Assembly (NCBI GenBank): GCA_019247775.1 | Contig: JAFBAN010000015.1 | Span: 1 to 37,171, forward strand | Length of the DNA stretch: 37,171 bases | Direction of reading: 5' to 3' | From: Chitinophagaceae bacterium | GTDB lineage: Bacteria > Bacteroidota > Bacteroidia > Chitinophagales > Chitinophagaceae | Shown: positions 1 to 8,500 of the stretch, piece after piece | How positions within the stretch are numbered: position 1 is the first letter of the stretch | How the letters are laid out: the number at the start of each line of letters is the position of its first letter | Notes under the pieces: model-generated | Seen by the model: only the letters and a program-made list of their open reading frames with translations | Told to the model about the DNA's origin: nothing | The model's database searches: none | Made by a program: the position numbers and the translations under genes

Positions 1-1900
1 TGCGCCGGTACAGCCCGATATGGTTGCAGAAACATAAAATACCGTGTTTGCATTAAGAATGCCCGAAGTATAGCCGGCGCCGCCACCGAGTAAACTGCCA
101 CCCGATGCTGCATCATACCATTGGTAGATGCCGCCTGGCGCCGTTGCCGATAAACTAACAGTATTGCCCTCGCAGGCTGCGCCTGCCGCGGCCGTTGGCG
201 CAGCAGGTATCGGATTAACGGTAACAATAACAGCGGTGCGCGGACCAGTGCATCCGGCCACGGCCGTTTCAACAAAGAAACTGGTGGTTGTATTGAGTGC
301 GGTGGTGGTATAGCTGTCATTGATCGTGAGCAGATTTCCTGCTGATGCAGCATCATACCATTTATAAGTTCCTCCGGGAGCAGTTGCCATTAGCGTAGCG
401 GTGCTGCCTGCACAGACGGTAGCGGGCGCCGCAGTTGGCGCGGCAGGTCTCGGCACCACCGTCACCGCTACGGCTGTTCTGCTGCTGGTGCATCCCGAAA
501 CCGTGGTCTGAACATAATAGCTGGTGCTGCTGGTCAGTGCGGGCGTTACAAAACCGGCGCCGGTAAACAGCGAAGTGCCCCCTGATGAGGCATTGAACCA
601 ATCATAGGCTCCGCCGGGAGCCGTAGCCTGCAGGCTGGCGGATGTATTGTTACAGATCGTTGCGGCGGCGGCAGTGGGCGCAACAGGAATGGGATTGACG
701 GTTACGGTAACCGCAGTGCGCGGGCCGGCGCAGCCATTGATCGTTGACTGCACATAATAATTGGTGCTGCTGTTCAGTGCAGGTGTAGTGAAACCTGCGC
801 CTGTTGACACCAATGTTCCGCCTGATGCAGCATTATACCATTGATAGGTTCCCCCGGATACGGCAGCGGTCAGAGAAGCGGTATTACCGGCGCAGACCGC
901 AGTACCCGCTGCAGTCGGTGCAGCCGGAATAGCGTTTACCGTTACGGTTACCGCGGTGCGGGGACTCATACAGCCATTGATACCGGCCTGCACATAATAG
1001 GTTGTGTTCGCGTTCAGAGCAGGTGTATTCAAACTCGCGCTGGATGAAAGCAGGCTTCCGCCGGAAGATGCGTTATACCATTCATAGGGCCCTCCCGGCG
1101 CTGTTGCTGTAACGGTAGTGCTGGCGCCGATGCAGATGGCAGCGCCCGCAGCAGTAGGAGCCGCAGGGCTGGTGGTAATAGTTACAGCAACCGCAGTCCT
1201 CGGACTGGTGCAGCCCGATACTGTTGTCTGAACATAATAAGTAGTGCCTGCACTTAACGATGGCGTGGTATAGCCGGCTGTGGTTGCCAGCAGGGTTCCG
1301 CCTGTTGATTGATCGTACCAGTTATATGTGCCGCCCGGAGCCGTGGCCTGCAGGTTAGCGGATGTGTTCGTGCATATGGTAGCCGGAGACGCTGTTGGGG
1401 CGGCAGGTATCGGATTCACGGTCACCGCCACTGCCGTTCGCGTTCCTGAACAGCCGCTGATAGTTGACTGCACATAATAGGTAGTGGTGCTGTTCAGCGC
1501 AGGCGTTGTAAACGCTGCGCCCGTAAACAGGGAACTCCCGCCCGAAGCAGCGGCATACCAGTCGTAGCTGCCGCCCGGCGCTGTTGCATTGAGCGTTGCT
1601 GTGCTGCCTGCGCAGATCGTGGCCGTTGCTGCTGTTGGCGCGGGTGGTATGGCATTCACGGTCACAGTTACTGCAGTGCGTGCACTCCGGCAACTCGACA
1701 CTGTTGTTTCCACATAATAGGTAGTGGTGGAATTCAGTGCGGGTGTTGTGAAACTGGCGCCGGTAAAAAGAAGATTGCCGCCGGATGCTGCATCGTACCA
1801 ATGATAGGTGCCGCCGGGAGCAGATGGGGTTAGCGTGGCAGTATTGCCGGCACAAATGGTAGCTCCTGCAACTGTGGGCGCCGCCGGCGTTGAGGCCGCG
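1..1900 (-). repeat. Eight tandem 240-bp coding repeats
   Basis: The block containing the reverse complement of an aromatic TGGTA(C/T)-type codon pair recurs at 114, 354, 594, 834, 1074, 1314, 1554 and 1794, which is exactly 240 bp each time. The 'ACATAATA' block recurs with the same spacing (about 511, 751, 991, 1231, 1471, 1711). Units are diverged in sequence but show no indels. Each encodes one 80-residue Ig-like domain. The first unit is cut by the window edge. Confidence 0.9.
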
Positions 1901-2817
1901 GTTACCGTGGTAGACTGAACAACAGCAGGACAACCATTCGTGTTATCCGAAACCGTTACGGAGTAGTTCCCGATTGTGCTGGTGGTGATGGATGAACTGG
2001 TTTGTCCTGAACTCCACGAATAGGCATAAGGCGCATTGCCGCCTGATGGCGTGGCAGTCAGTGAAGTGCTTGCGCCCGAACAGATAGCAGGGTTGGCAGG
2101 AGTAATGGCGACAGTAAGCGGAGGTGATGTGTATACCCGCACGGTATCTGAACGACTGCCGGAGCAGGTGGTGGCGCCACTCACTTTGTAGTCGATATAA
2201 GCAGGTGCGCCGGCCTGTGGTGTAACAACGGTAGACGTACAATTGGTACAGGAAAGATAACTATTGTACTGACCTGCAGTACCGGGATACACCGAGGTCC
2301 ATGTGGCAGTGGCTGCGGTAAGGCCGGTAACGCTCATCGTTCCGGAACATCCCTGGCGAAGGTTAAGATCGGCTGATGCCTTTACCAGTGAGGATGCCGC
2401 TATGGTATAAGTAGTTGTATTGGTTCCCGGTTTGCAGAAAGTAATCGTTGCAGCTGTAAATCCGGAAATACAGGTTGCCGAGCTGAGGGGGTGGCCGCCA
2501 TCGCAGTTAATATAATAAACGGCCGATGCCGGGTGTTGCGAATTATCCAGGCTGATCTGGTCCGTACCCGGATTAAGCGTGATCACGAACTGGATACAAT
2601 CCTGGTTATTCGCTGCACCGCATGCCTGCCCCGCCCTGTTGGCCGGAATATTGAGGATAGTATCCTTTGTACTGCTGAAATCTATATAAACGGTGGTGAC
2701 GGACTGCGCAGAGCCGGACAAAGACCAAACGACGCCAAGGATCAGCAACACTAAAAAACGTACAGCCCGCAATCCATGATCCGGATTGGTGGTATTGGCT
2801 GAATGGTTTTCGTGCAT
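1..2817 (-). CDS. Secreted Ig-like (Ig_7, CHU_C-associated) repeat protein, C-terminus outside window
   Basis: An open frame runs from an ATG at 2817 to the window edge without a stop (939 residues seen). The N-terminus has a long n-region, a hydrophobic core (FLVLLILGVVWSL) and a likely cleavage after SGSAQ, so the product is exported. Residues about 40-225 are an unassigned N-terminal domain. Residues about 230-309 resemble a PKD/SprB-type domain. From about residue 309 there are eight 80-residue Ig-like units, each with a WY core, an ICAG motif and a TTTYYV strand, matching the Ig_7 CHU_C-associated family. Such proteins usually end in a type IX secretion or gliding-motility C-terminal domain, but that end is outside the window. 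The role is probably surface adhesion or scaffolding, which is inferred from the family. A TATTTTTG box at 2928-2935 (minus) is a likely promoter, giving a leader of about 105 nt. Confidence 0.85.
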   Translation of the reverse strand, partial: MHENHSANTTNPDHGLRAVRFLVLLILGVVWSLSGSAQSVTTVYIDFSSTKDTILNIPANRAGQACGAANNQDCIQFVITLNPGTDQISLDNSQHPASAVYYINCDGGHPLSSATCISGFTAATITFCKPGTNTTTYTIAASSLVKASADLNLRQGCSGTMSVTGLTAATATWTSVYPGTAGQYNSYLSCTNCTSTVVTPQAGAPAYIDYKVSGATTCSGSRSDTVRVYTSPPLTVAITPANPAICSGASTSLTATPSGGNAPYAYSWSSGQTSSSITTSTIGNYSVTVSDNTNGCPAVVQSTTVTAASTPAAPTVAGATICAGNTATLTPSAPGGTYHWYDAASGGNLLFTGASFTTPALNSTTTYYVETTVSSCRSARTAVTVTVNAIPPAPTAATATICAGSTATLNATAPGGSYDWYAAASGGSSLFTGAAFTTPALNSTTTYYVQSTISGCSGTRTAVAVTVNPIPAAPTASPATICTNTSANLQATAPGGTYNWYDQSTGGTLLATTAGYTTPSLSAGTTYYVQTTVSGCTSPRTAVAVTITTSPAAPTAAGAAICIGASTTVTATAPGGPYEWYNASSGGSLLSSSASLNTPALNANTTYYVQAGINGCMSPRTAVTVTVNAIPAAPTAAGTAVCAGNTASLTAAVSGGTYQWYNAASGGTLVSTGAGFTTPALNSSTNYYVQSTINGCAGPRTAVTVTVNPIPVAPTAAAATICNNTSASLQATAPGGAYDWFNASSGGTSLFTGAGFVTPALTSSTSYYVQTTVSGCTSSRTAVAVTVVPRPAAPTAAPATVCAGSTATLMATAPGGTYKWYDAASAGNLLTINDSYTTTALNTTTSFFVETAVAGCTGPRTAVIVTVNPIPAAPTAAAGAACEGNTVSLSATAPGGIYQWYDAASGGSLLGGGAGYTSGILNANTVFYVSATISGCTGA

Positions 2818-2927
2818 GAATTGGATTTTGCTCGTCGTCACTGGCTAATAGTAATGTAACCCCTCACGCAATACGTAATCAGGCTAGCTGGGGTTTCTCA
2901 GGCGCAGTAGGTATGGGACAGGACAGG

Positions 2928-2935
2928 CAAAAATA
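2928..2935 (-). promoter_or_regulatory. -7 promoter box (TATTTTTG)
   Basis: The minus strand reads TATTTTTG, a full match to the Bacteroidota primary-sigma -7 consensus TAnnTTTG, about 110 nt upstream of the repeat-protein start at 2817. A TTTG lies upstream, but with a spacing (about 24 nt) longer than usual. The intergenic stretch 2818-2986 contains no other clear feature. Confidence 0.5.
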
Positions 2936-2986
2936 GCGGATTTGCCCAAAAGAACGCCCCAAACGCAGACGGAGCAGGCCTCCCGC

Positions 2987-3754
2987 TTACCGCAACAGGC
3001 GGCGGTTCCGCAATAGCTGCGGGAAGCTCAGGCTGTCGAAATCGAATTCACCTGCTTTTTCCTGCGGCGAATAGTTGACGATCATATCGAAAAGAGGGAT
3101 ACTGCTTTTCGGGATAACGAGTTCATAATGATAGCCGGTATCGCTGCGGGCCTTGTATTCCCATACGGCGATCCGCCTGGTCTTGTCGATAATGTAGATA
3201 TTGAGGATCTCTGGGCGGATGAACCCCGGGGTCTTAACCAGATAGTCGGTGCTGAGTACCTGGAAGGTGCTGTCGTTCAGTTTGGTGGCTTTGTTCAATA
3301 CATAAGGCATGGGTTCGTCCATGAACCAGAATACGAGCAGGGAATCGCTGAGTATGCGCCGGCACAGGTTACCCGCTTCGGAGGGTTGATAAACATAATA
3401 TTGTCCTTTGTACCTGTAAAGTGGCACCCATTCTGCGGGCAGTCCGTACGTGTCTGTTTTCTTCAACACAGCGCCCCTGGCTTTCAGGGAGTCGAGCGCA
3501 TCGCTCAGGTTTTCCGTGGGTGTATACCGAAAATCGGCCAGCACGCGGTAAGGTTCGCGGCTGCGGTCTTTTTCCACGTAGATCGCATGATAAACATGGT
3601 ATGGCTTGTCTCCATCCATGGTATCTGAAACAGTGCGCAGCAGGAATTGGGTATCATTTGGTACAGGACTGCCCGTTCCCGTAGATCCGGCGCAGCCAGC
3701 CAGCAGCAGGATAGCCAGTACCGAAATAAATATGCTGTGTCTGTCCGTTTTCAT
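2987..3754 (-). CDS. Hypothetical lipoprotein
   Basis: This 255-residue protein starts with a type II signal peptide: Lys/Arg n-region, hydrophobic core and lipobox LLAGC (Cys at residue 21), so it should be lipidated and held at a membrane facing the periplasm or surface. The residue after Cys is Ala. The remainder is soluble and rich in Tyr and Asp, with no family that I recognise. It begins with a stretch of Ser/Thr/Gly linker, then alternates short hydrophobic strands, which suggests a beta-rich fold. It is divergent from ssb and probably a single-gene unit. No convincing TAnnTTTG box was found in 3755-3840. Function unknown. Confidence 0.85.
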   Translation of the reverse strand: MKTDRHSIFISVLAILLLAGCAGSTGTGSPVPNDTQFLLRTVSDTMDGDKPYHVYHAIYVEKDRSREPYRVLADFRYTPTENLSDALDSLKARGAVLKKTDTYGLPAEWVPLYRYKGQYYVYQPSEAGNLCRRILSDSLLVFWFMDEPMPYVLNKATKLNDSTFQVLSTDYLVKTPGFIRPEILNIYIIDKTRRIAVWEYKARSDTGYHYELVIPKSSIPLFDMIVNYSPQEKAGEFDFDSLSFPQLLRNRRLLR

Positions 3755-3871
3755 AGCAAGCTGTTACATAAAGATGCGCCCTTACCGGCAGTTCCATAAT
3801 CGTCATACCATTTACAAATACTTACAAACGAAACTAACTGGTTAAAAATCGGCTTCGCCCCGAAGGATACA

Positions 3872-3879
3872 CATATTTG
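3872..3879 (+). promoter_or_regulatory. Possible -7 box for ssb (CATATTTG)
   Basis: CATATTTG differs from TAnnTTTG at one base (first T to C). It lies 52 nt before the ssb ATG. The same variant precedes the gene at 11507. Confidence 0.35.
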
Positions 3880-3930
3880 TCTGGTCAACACAGCCTCAAA
3901 CCGCTGTATCCTGAATAAAAAAACCAAGCC

Positions 3931-4266
3931 ATGAATGCGATCCGCAACAAAGTACAACTGATCGGCCATCTCGGCCAGGCACCCGAGATCAAGACGATCG
4001 GCGATGGAAAAAAACTCGCCAACCTGAATCTGGCCACTAACGAGACCTACAAGAACGCCAAAGGCGAAAAAGTAACGGATACCCAGTGGCACCATGTAGT
4101 GGTCTGGGGCAAGCTCGCCGATATCGCCGAAAAATACCTGGTCAAGGGCATAGAGATAGCCATCGAAGGCAAACTGGTGAATAAGAACTACACCGACAAG
4201 CAGGGCGTTAAGCGCTATGTAACAGAAATACAGGCCAATGAGTTATTGATACTGACGAAGAAATAA
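3931..4266 (+). CDS. ssb: Single-stranded DNA-binding protein, short form
   Basis: The 111-residue product is a single OB-fold of the bacterial Ssb family. It has the N-terminal NKVQLIGHLG strand, the central TQWHHVVVWGKLADIAEKYL segment and a strand near IAIEGKLVNKNY. Ssb binds single-stranded DNA in replication, repair and recombination. The protein stops right after the OB-fold at ELLILTKK. It lacks the flexible linker and the acidic C-terminal tip (DDDIPF-like) that recruits partner proteins in the main replicative Ssb. This suggests an accessory paralogue with the standard Ssb encoded elsewhere. The start ATG at 3931 gives the expected N-terminus. It is transcribed alone or with comB, but a 250-bp repeat-rich gap and a separate promoter argue against cotranscription. 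Confidence 0.93.
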   Translation: MNAIRNKVQLIGHLGQAPEIKTIGDGKKLANLNLATNETYKNAKGEKVTDTQWHHVVVWGKLADIAEKYLVKGIEIAIEGKLVNKNYTDKQGVKRYVTEIQANELLILTKK

Positions 4267-4515
4267 ACAAAGAACAAAGGAGTAAGCAACAAGGAACCAG
4301 GCGGATACCCGAAGGCAAAGAAAACAAGTACTTTTTTCCTTCTTCTCTTCGTTTTTCTTTTATTGAAACTTCGGGGCCGGTTACCGAACGGTTGCGGACG
4401 TTGGAAGCGTGCAGCCCAGAAAAGGTTTCGCTAAAGGCAAGGAGAGAAAGAGGAAGCAGGGGGAGTTTCTCTTAAGCTCTTTGCTCTTATCCACTCCTGG
4501 CGAAACACATTAAAG
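4267..4515 (+). repeat. Intergenic short-period repeat element (ssb-comB gap)
   Basis: There is no gene in this 253-bp gap. From 4267 the sequence shows 7-nt periodicity on the pattern AACAAAG / GAGTAAG / CAACAAG / GAACCAG. The far side (about 4470-4497) shows pyrimidine-rich 7-nt units such as GCTCTTT, roughly complementary. The middle holds a TTTTATTGAAACTTC block that recurs nearly unchanged at 32223-32235, so the two loci probably belong to one diverged family. A local hairpin (AGAGAAA...TTTCTCT) lies near 4445-4475. Confidence 0.5.
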
Positions 4516-4524
4516 TCTGATGGC

Positions 4525-4532
4525 TATATTTG
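4525..4532 (+). promoter_or_regulatory. -7 promoter box for comB (TATATTTG)
   Basis: TATATTTG is a full match to TAnnTTTG and ends 5 nt before the ATG at 4538. Transcription would then begin at or within a base or two of that ATG, giving a leaderless or nearly leaderless mRNA. It also makes the upstream in-frame ATG at 4520 unlikely, since that would lie upstream of the promoter box. Confidence 0.6.
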
Positions 4533-4537
4533 CAGCC

Positions 4538-5260
4538 ATGCCTTCCCGCACCCTGCATACTGTACTGTCGCCGCGATTGCTGAATATCTATGATGTCAGT
4601 AATTGCATCGTAGTGATCATCGATGTATTCCGCGCCACTTCCACTATTGCCACCGCGCTTTACAATGGGGCGGCAAGAGTGATACCGGTAGACACGGTGG
4701 AACAGTGCATCCAGATCGGAAAAAACACCGGCGGCATCACGGCGGGCGAACGCGATGGTAAAGTGATCGAAGGCCTGGATTATGGAAACTCACCCGCTGA
4801 ATATCCCCGCTCCTTTATCGAGGGCAAAACGCTGGTACTTACTACCACCAATGGCACCCGTTTATTGCATATGGCGCTTAACGCCGGCGCTGCTGAAGTG
4901 ATCACCGGATCTTTTCCGAACCTGTCTGCTGTCTGCGACCACCTGGTTGCCCAGGATAAAAATGTGATCCTCGGATGCTCGGCCTGGAAAGACCGTTTTA
5001 ACCTGGAAGACACCCTGTTCGCCGGCGCCGTGCTCAACAGGATCAGCGAACATTTTACCATCCACTGCGACAGCAGCCTGATGGCCATGGACCTGTACAG
5101 CCTGCACAGGCACGATATAAACCGCTTTATCCGCCGCACTACCCACTGGCACCGCCTGGCTTCTTACGGACTGGAAAAAGACCTGGAGTATTGCGTGAAA
5201 GAAGACCTGGCTAATGTGCTGCCGGTGTATAGGGATGGGGATCTGGTTTGTAGTCTGTAA
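4538..5260 (+). CDS. comB: 2-phosphosulfolactate phosphatase family protein (ComB)
   Basis: This 240-residue protein matches the ComB family (PF04029). It shows the conserved VIIDVFRATSTI motif, AGERDGKVIEGLDYGNSP and TTTNGT. ComB hydrolyses 2-phosphosulfolactate to sulfolactate in a Mg-dependent reaction. In Bacteroidota the homologue may serve sulfonolipid or related sulfonate synthesis, or a different phosphatase role; that part is inference. The start is set at 4538 because a perfect promoter box (4525-4532) overlaps the 6-codon extension from 4520. The stop at 5258-5260 touches the left arm of an inverted heptamer repeat. The gene stands alone between two repeat-rich gaps. Confidence 0.9.
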   Translation: MPSRTLHTVLSPRLLNIYDVSNCIVVIIDVFRATSTIATALYNGAARVIPVDTVEQCIQIGKNTGGITAGERDGKVIEGLDYGNSPAEYPRSFIEGKTLVLTTTNGTRLLHMALNAGAAEVITGSFPNLSAVCDHLVAQDKNVILGCSAWKDRFNLEDTLFAGAVLNRISEHFTIHCDSSLMAMDLYSLHRHDINRFIRRTTHWHRLASYGLEKDLEYCVKEDLANVLPVYRDGDLVCSL

Positions 5261-5262
5261 TT

Positions 5263-5389
5263 GTTTGGAGTTTGGTGTTTGGAGTTTGGTGTCGGTTGGT
5301 CATAGCTTATTGCAGGAGCAATACCTTTTTCCGTGAAACCACCATAAAAATAACCCCAAACCCCAAACTCCAAACACCAAACTCCAAAC
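5263..5389 (+). repeat. Inverted heptamer repeat with internal terminator
   Basis: Left arm 5263-5291 is four 7-nt units alternating GTTTGGA and GTTTGGT plus one base. Right arm 5361-5389 is its reverse complement at 28 of 29 positions (units of type ACTCCAA and ACACCAA). The array continues a few units on both sides of the right arm. The spacer of 69 nt contains a small stem followed by a T run (5308-5328). Confidence 0.9.
5308..5330 (+). terminator. Probable terminator of comB
   Basis: TATTGC (5308-5313), loop AGGA, GCAATA (5318-5323), then CC and five T. This is a short stem with a T run, located 48 nt after the comB stop and inside the loop of the larger inverted repeat. Confidence 0.5.
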
Positions 5390-5468
5390 CCCAAACTGCA
5401 ACCCTCTCCTTAACAATTTTTTCATCAATATTCCCCTATTTCATTTCGTAAAGCCACCTGCTTTCCTT

Positions 5469-5476
5469 TACTTTTG
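5469..5476 (+). promoter_or_regulatory. -7 promoter box for the SNF2 gene (TACTTTTG)
   Basis: TACTTTTG matches TAnnTTTG fully. A TTTCG about 20 nt upstream could be the -33 element. The predicted leader is about 90 nt and ends in a run of heptamers next to the ATG at 5570. Confidence 0.5.
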
Positions 5477-5537
5477 CAAATTGGCCTTTTTTGAAGAGAC
5501 CGGTGCTGAAACGTTGCTGCCAGCCCTGTTTTCATAT

Positions 5538-5565
5538 CCAGTCTCCTAACTCCAGACTTCCGACT
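5538..5565 (+). repeat. Single-arm heptamer run abutting the SNF2 start codon
   Basis: Four consecutive 7-nt units (CCAGTCT, CCTAACT, CCAGACT, TCCGACT) end 4 nt before the ATG. They occupy the place where a ribosome binding site would lie. No inverted partner was seen nearby. Confidence 0.7.
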
Positions 5566-5569
5566 GACC

Positions 5570-8500
5570 ATGGCTTTACCATACCTGATCAAGCATATCT
5601 ACAACAGCGGTACCGAAGAAGTGATCCGCCGGGGAAAAAAGATCCATGCACTTGGCAATGTGGAACTGGTGGAATACGATGACCTGATGGGCAACGTGAT
5701 CTTCCGCGTAAAGGATGACGGGTATGCTACATTTTATAAAGTGCATATCAGCCAGTTCAAAGACCCCAAAACCCTTTCGCTGCGTTGCACCTGTCCGTAT
5801 AATCTTTCAGAGATCTGCCGGCATAAAGCAGGCGCTTTGTTCCATCTGCAGGATATGCTCGACAAGAACCTGCTTGGCGATAAGGAAACCGTATACGACC
5901 AGCGGCACACAGTGGTTAAAATGAAACAGCTGGAGTTGAAGCTGATCAGGATGTTGTCGGCCCCCGAAAATTTCGAAGCGGCCGAAAACTACCTTCGCAG
6001 CAGCCGCAGCAATATCATCGAAGCGAAAGATGAACGTGTAGTGGCCGAACTCGAATATGAAGGCACAGCGTTCAAAGTGGTGATCCAGAAAAACGAGGAA
6101 CGCAATTTCGACACCAGCTGCACCTGCCAGAGCGATACCGAACATCCGCTTTGCGTTCACAAGAATATTGTACTGTTGCAGTTGCTGCATAATTACGGTC
6201 CCAATTATTTCGATTCTATCCGTAACTGGGACAAGGAAAAGAACAAACTCCTTGCTTTATACGGCTATTCGCTCAGCGACGATCTGAAAGGGAAATTCGA
6301 ATTCACGTATACCGACGGCAAACCTTTTTTACGTGTACTTGATACATCCATCAAACGCGTCAGCCTTAATCCATCTGCGGAACCGAGACCGAGAATGGCT
6401 GAGCCTTCGCCTGTTGCCCAAGCGGAAACAACTGTGGTGGAAACGGAAGAACCGGTAAGGGCTGCGTTGAAACTTGGTGTTGTTATTACTGAGAATGAAC
6501 TCCAATATCCTTACCTGCAACTCGAAGCAGTACAGGGCGAAAGCGACGAGGCCCGCAGCAAATACATCAGCAAAACGGTAAAATTGGATCTGGGCAAATT
6601 CATCAATACTGAGGTGTTCAGCGAAGAGGATAAAATGCTGCTGCAGCAGCTCCGCAAGCTGATGCCCGGCGAAGTGAGCCGTTACCTCAACCGCAACTCC
6701 CCTTTCAGCGGGATCTGGGAGAATATTATTCAGCAGCATACGGATGAACTACCCGAAGAGACAAGGCACCTGATCAACGAGTACCTGCATCCGAAGATCA
6801 AAAAGCTATTCACCGAACTATCGGGCAGCCCGTTTGTTTTTTACCTACCGGCACAGAAGAATTTCACTACCGCCAATCTCAAACAGGCCGAACTGGAGCA
6901 ACTGTTCATCAGTCCGGAATTTGAAGTGAGTTATGCGAACGGAGAATACCTGGTGGATTGCCGCGTAAAACTGCCGACCGCCGACCTGAATATCTCAGAG
7001 AATGAATGCGGATCGACATTGCTTTTCCAATACCACGACCAGTTCTTCACCTGGCAGCGTTCGGAAGATATCATGCTGGCGGAAAAATTCCTGCCATCCG
7101 GTAAGATGACGATCTCCGCCGAACAATGGGCTTCGCAGCTGCAGCAGTTTATCCTTCCGCTGTCGAAAGAATACAATGTTCATTTTACCAATGTGCAGAA
7201 AGAAGAAGTGAAAGATGTGCGGCCTGAGGTAAAAGTGATGCTGAAAGAAAAAGGCGATTACCTGTTGTTCCAGCCCGTGTTCAATTACAAAGGTTACGAT
7301 ATCCGGCCTACAGATAAAGAGAAGATCATTCTGCCGCTGGCCGATAAATTACTCGTGATCCAGCGTAACCTGGAGATAGAAAAGGAATTCATTAATAAGA
7401 TCGAATCGCTTCATTCCGGTTTTATCCGGCCGGTAGAAGGCAATGTTCTCGCGCTGAAAGGCGCCGATGTGCTCAAGAACAACTGGTTCTTCCTGTTTGT
7501 GGATGCGGTGAAAGAGCTGAATATCCCTGTGTTCGGATTCGATGCCCTGAAAAATTTCCGGTTCAACACCGCTAAGCCCTCCACCAAAATATTTATCAGC
7601 AGCAATACCGACTGGTTCGATGCCAAAGTGGAGATCCAGTTCGGCGATCAGACGGTAACGGTGGAAGAAGTGAAGAAAGCGCTCACCAATAAGCAGCAAT
7701 TCGTTCAGCTGCAGGATGGGACGCTCGGCATTCTGCCCGAAGAATGGATCAAAAAATATTCACTGCTGTTCCGTGTTGGCGATGGCAAGGCGGGCAACAT
7801 GAAGCTGAGCAAGTATCATTTCAGCGTGATCGAAGAACTTTACCTGCAGCGCGATGAGGAGGAACTGTTTTTCAAACTCGAGGAAAAATATGAGCGGCTG
7901 AAAGGCAATCATTCTATTAAGGAAATTCCAGCTCCTGCGCATTTGAAGTCGGTGCTTCGGCCTTACCAGGAAAGCGGTTTTCAATGGCTCAACTATCTGC
8001 GCGAAGTGCAGTGGGGCGGCATCCTGGCAGACGATATGGGTTTGGGCAAAACCGTTCAGGCCCTGAGTTTCCTGCATCACCTGAAGGAAGAGAATAGCGT
8101 GCTGAAAGCACTGGTGGTTTGCCCCACCACACTTATGTTCAACTGGCAAAACGAGATCAGAAAATTCACGCCCTCTCTTACCTACTATATTCACCACGGC
8201 GGCAACCGTTCCAGGGAATCGCTGAAGCTGACTTCGATCGATGTTATCATTACCACCTATGGTACCCTGCGCAGCGATATCAAACAATTCGTTGAAGTGC
8301 CTTTCGATTATGTGATCCTCGATGAAAGTCAGGCCATCAAAAACCCGTCGAGTAAGGTAACCCGCGCTGCGGGTCTGCTGAAGGCACAGAACCGGCTTTG
8401 CCTCAGCGGTACGCCTTTGCAGAATAATACATTCGACATTTTCGCGCAGATGAACTTTCTTAACCCGGGCATGCTGGGCAGCATCGAGTTCTTCAAGCAG

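Noticed and set aside
1..1900. CRISPR or mobile repeat
   Set aside because: The 240-bp units are in frame, coding and each gives one Ig-like domain.
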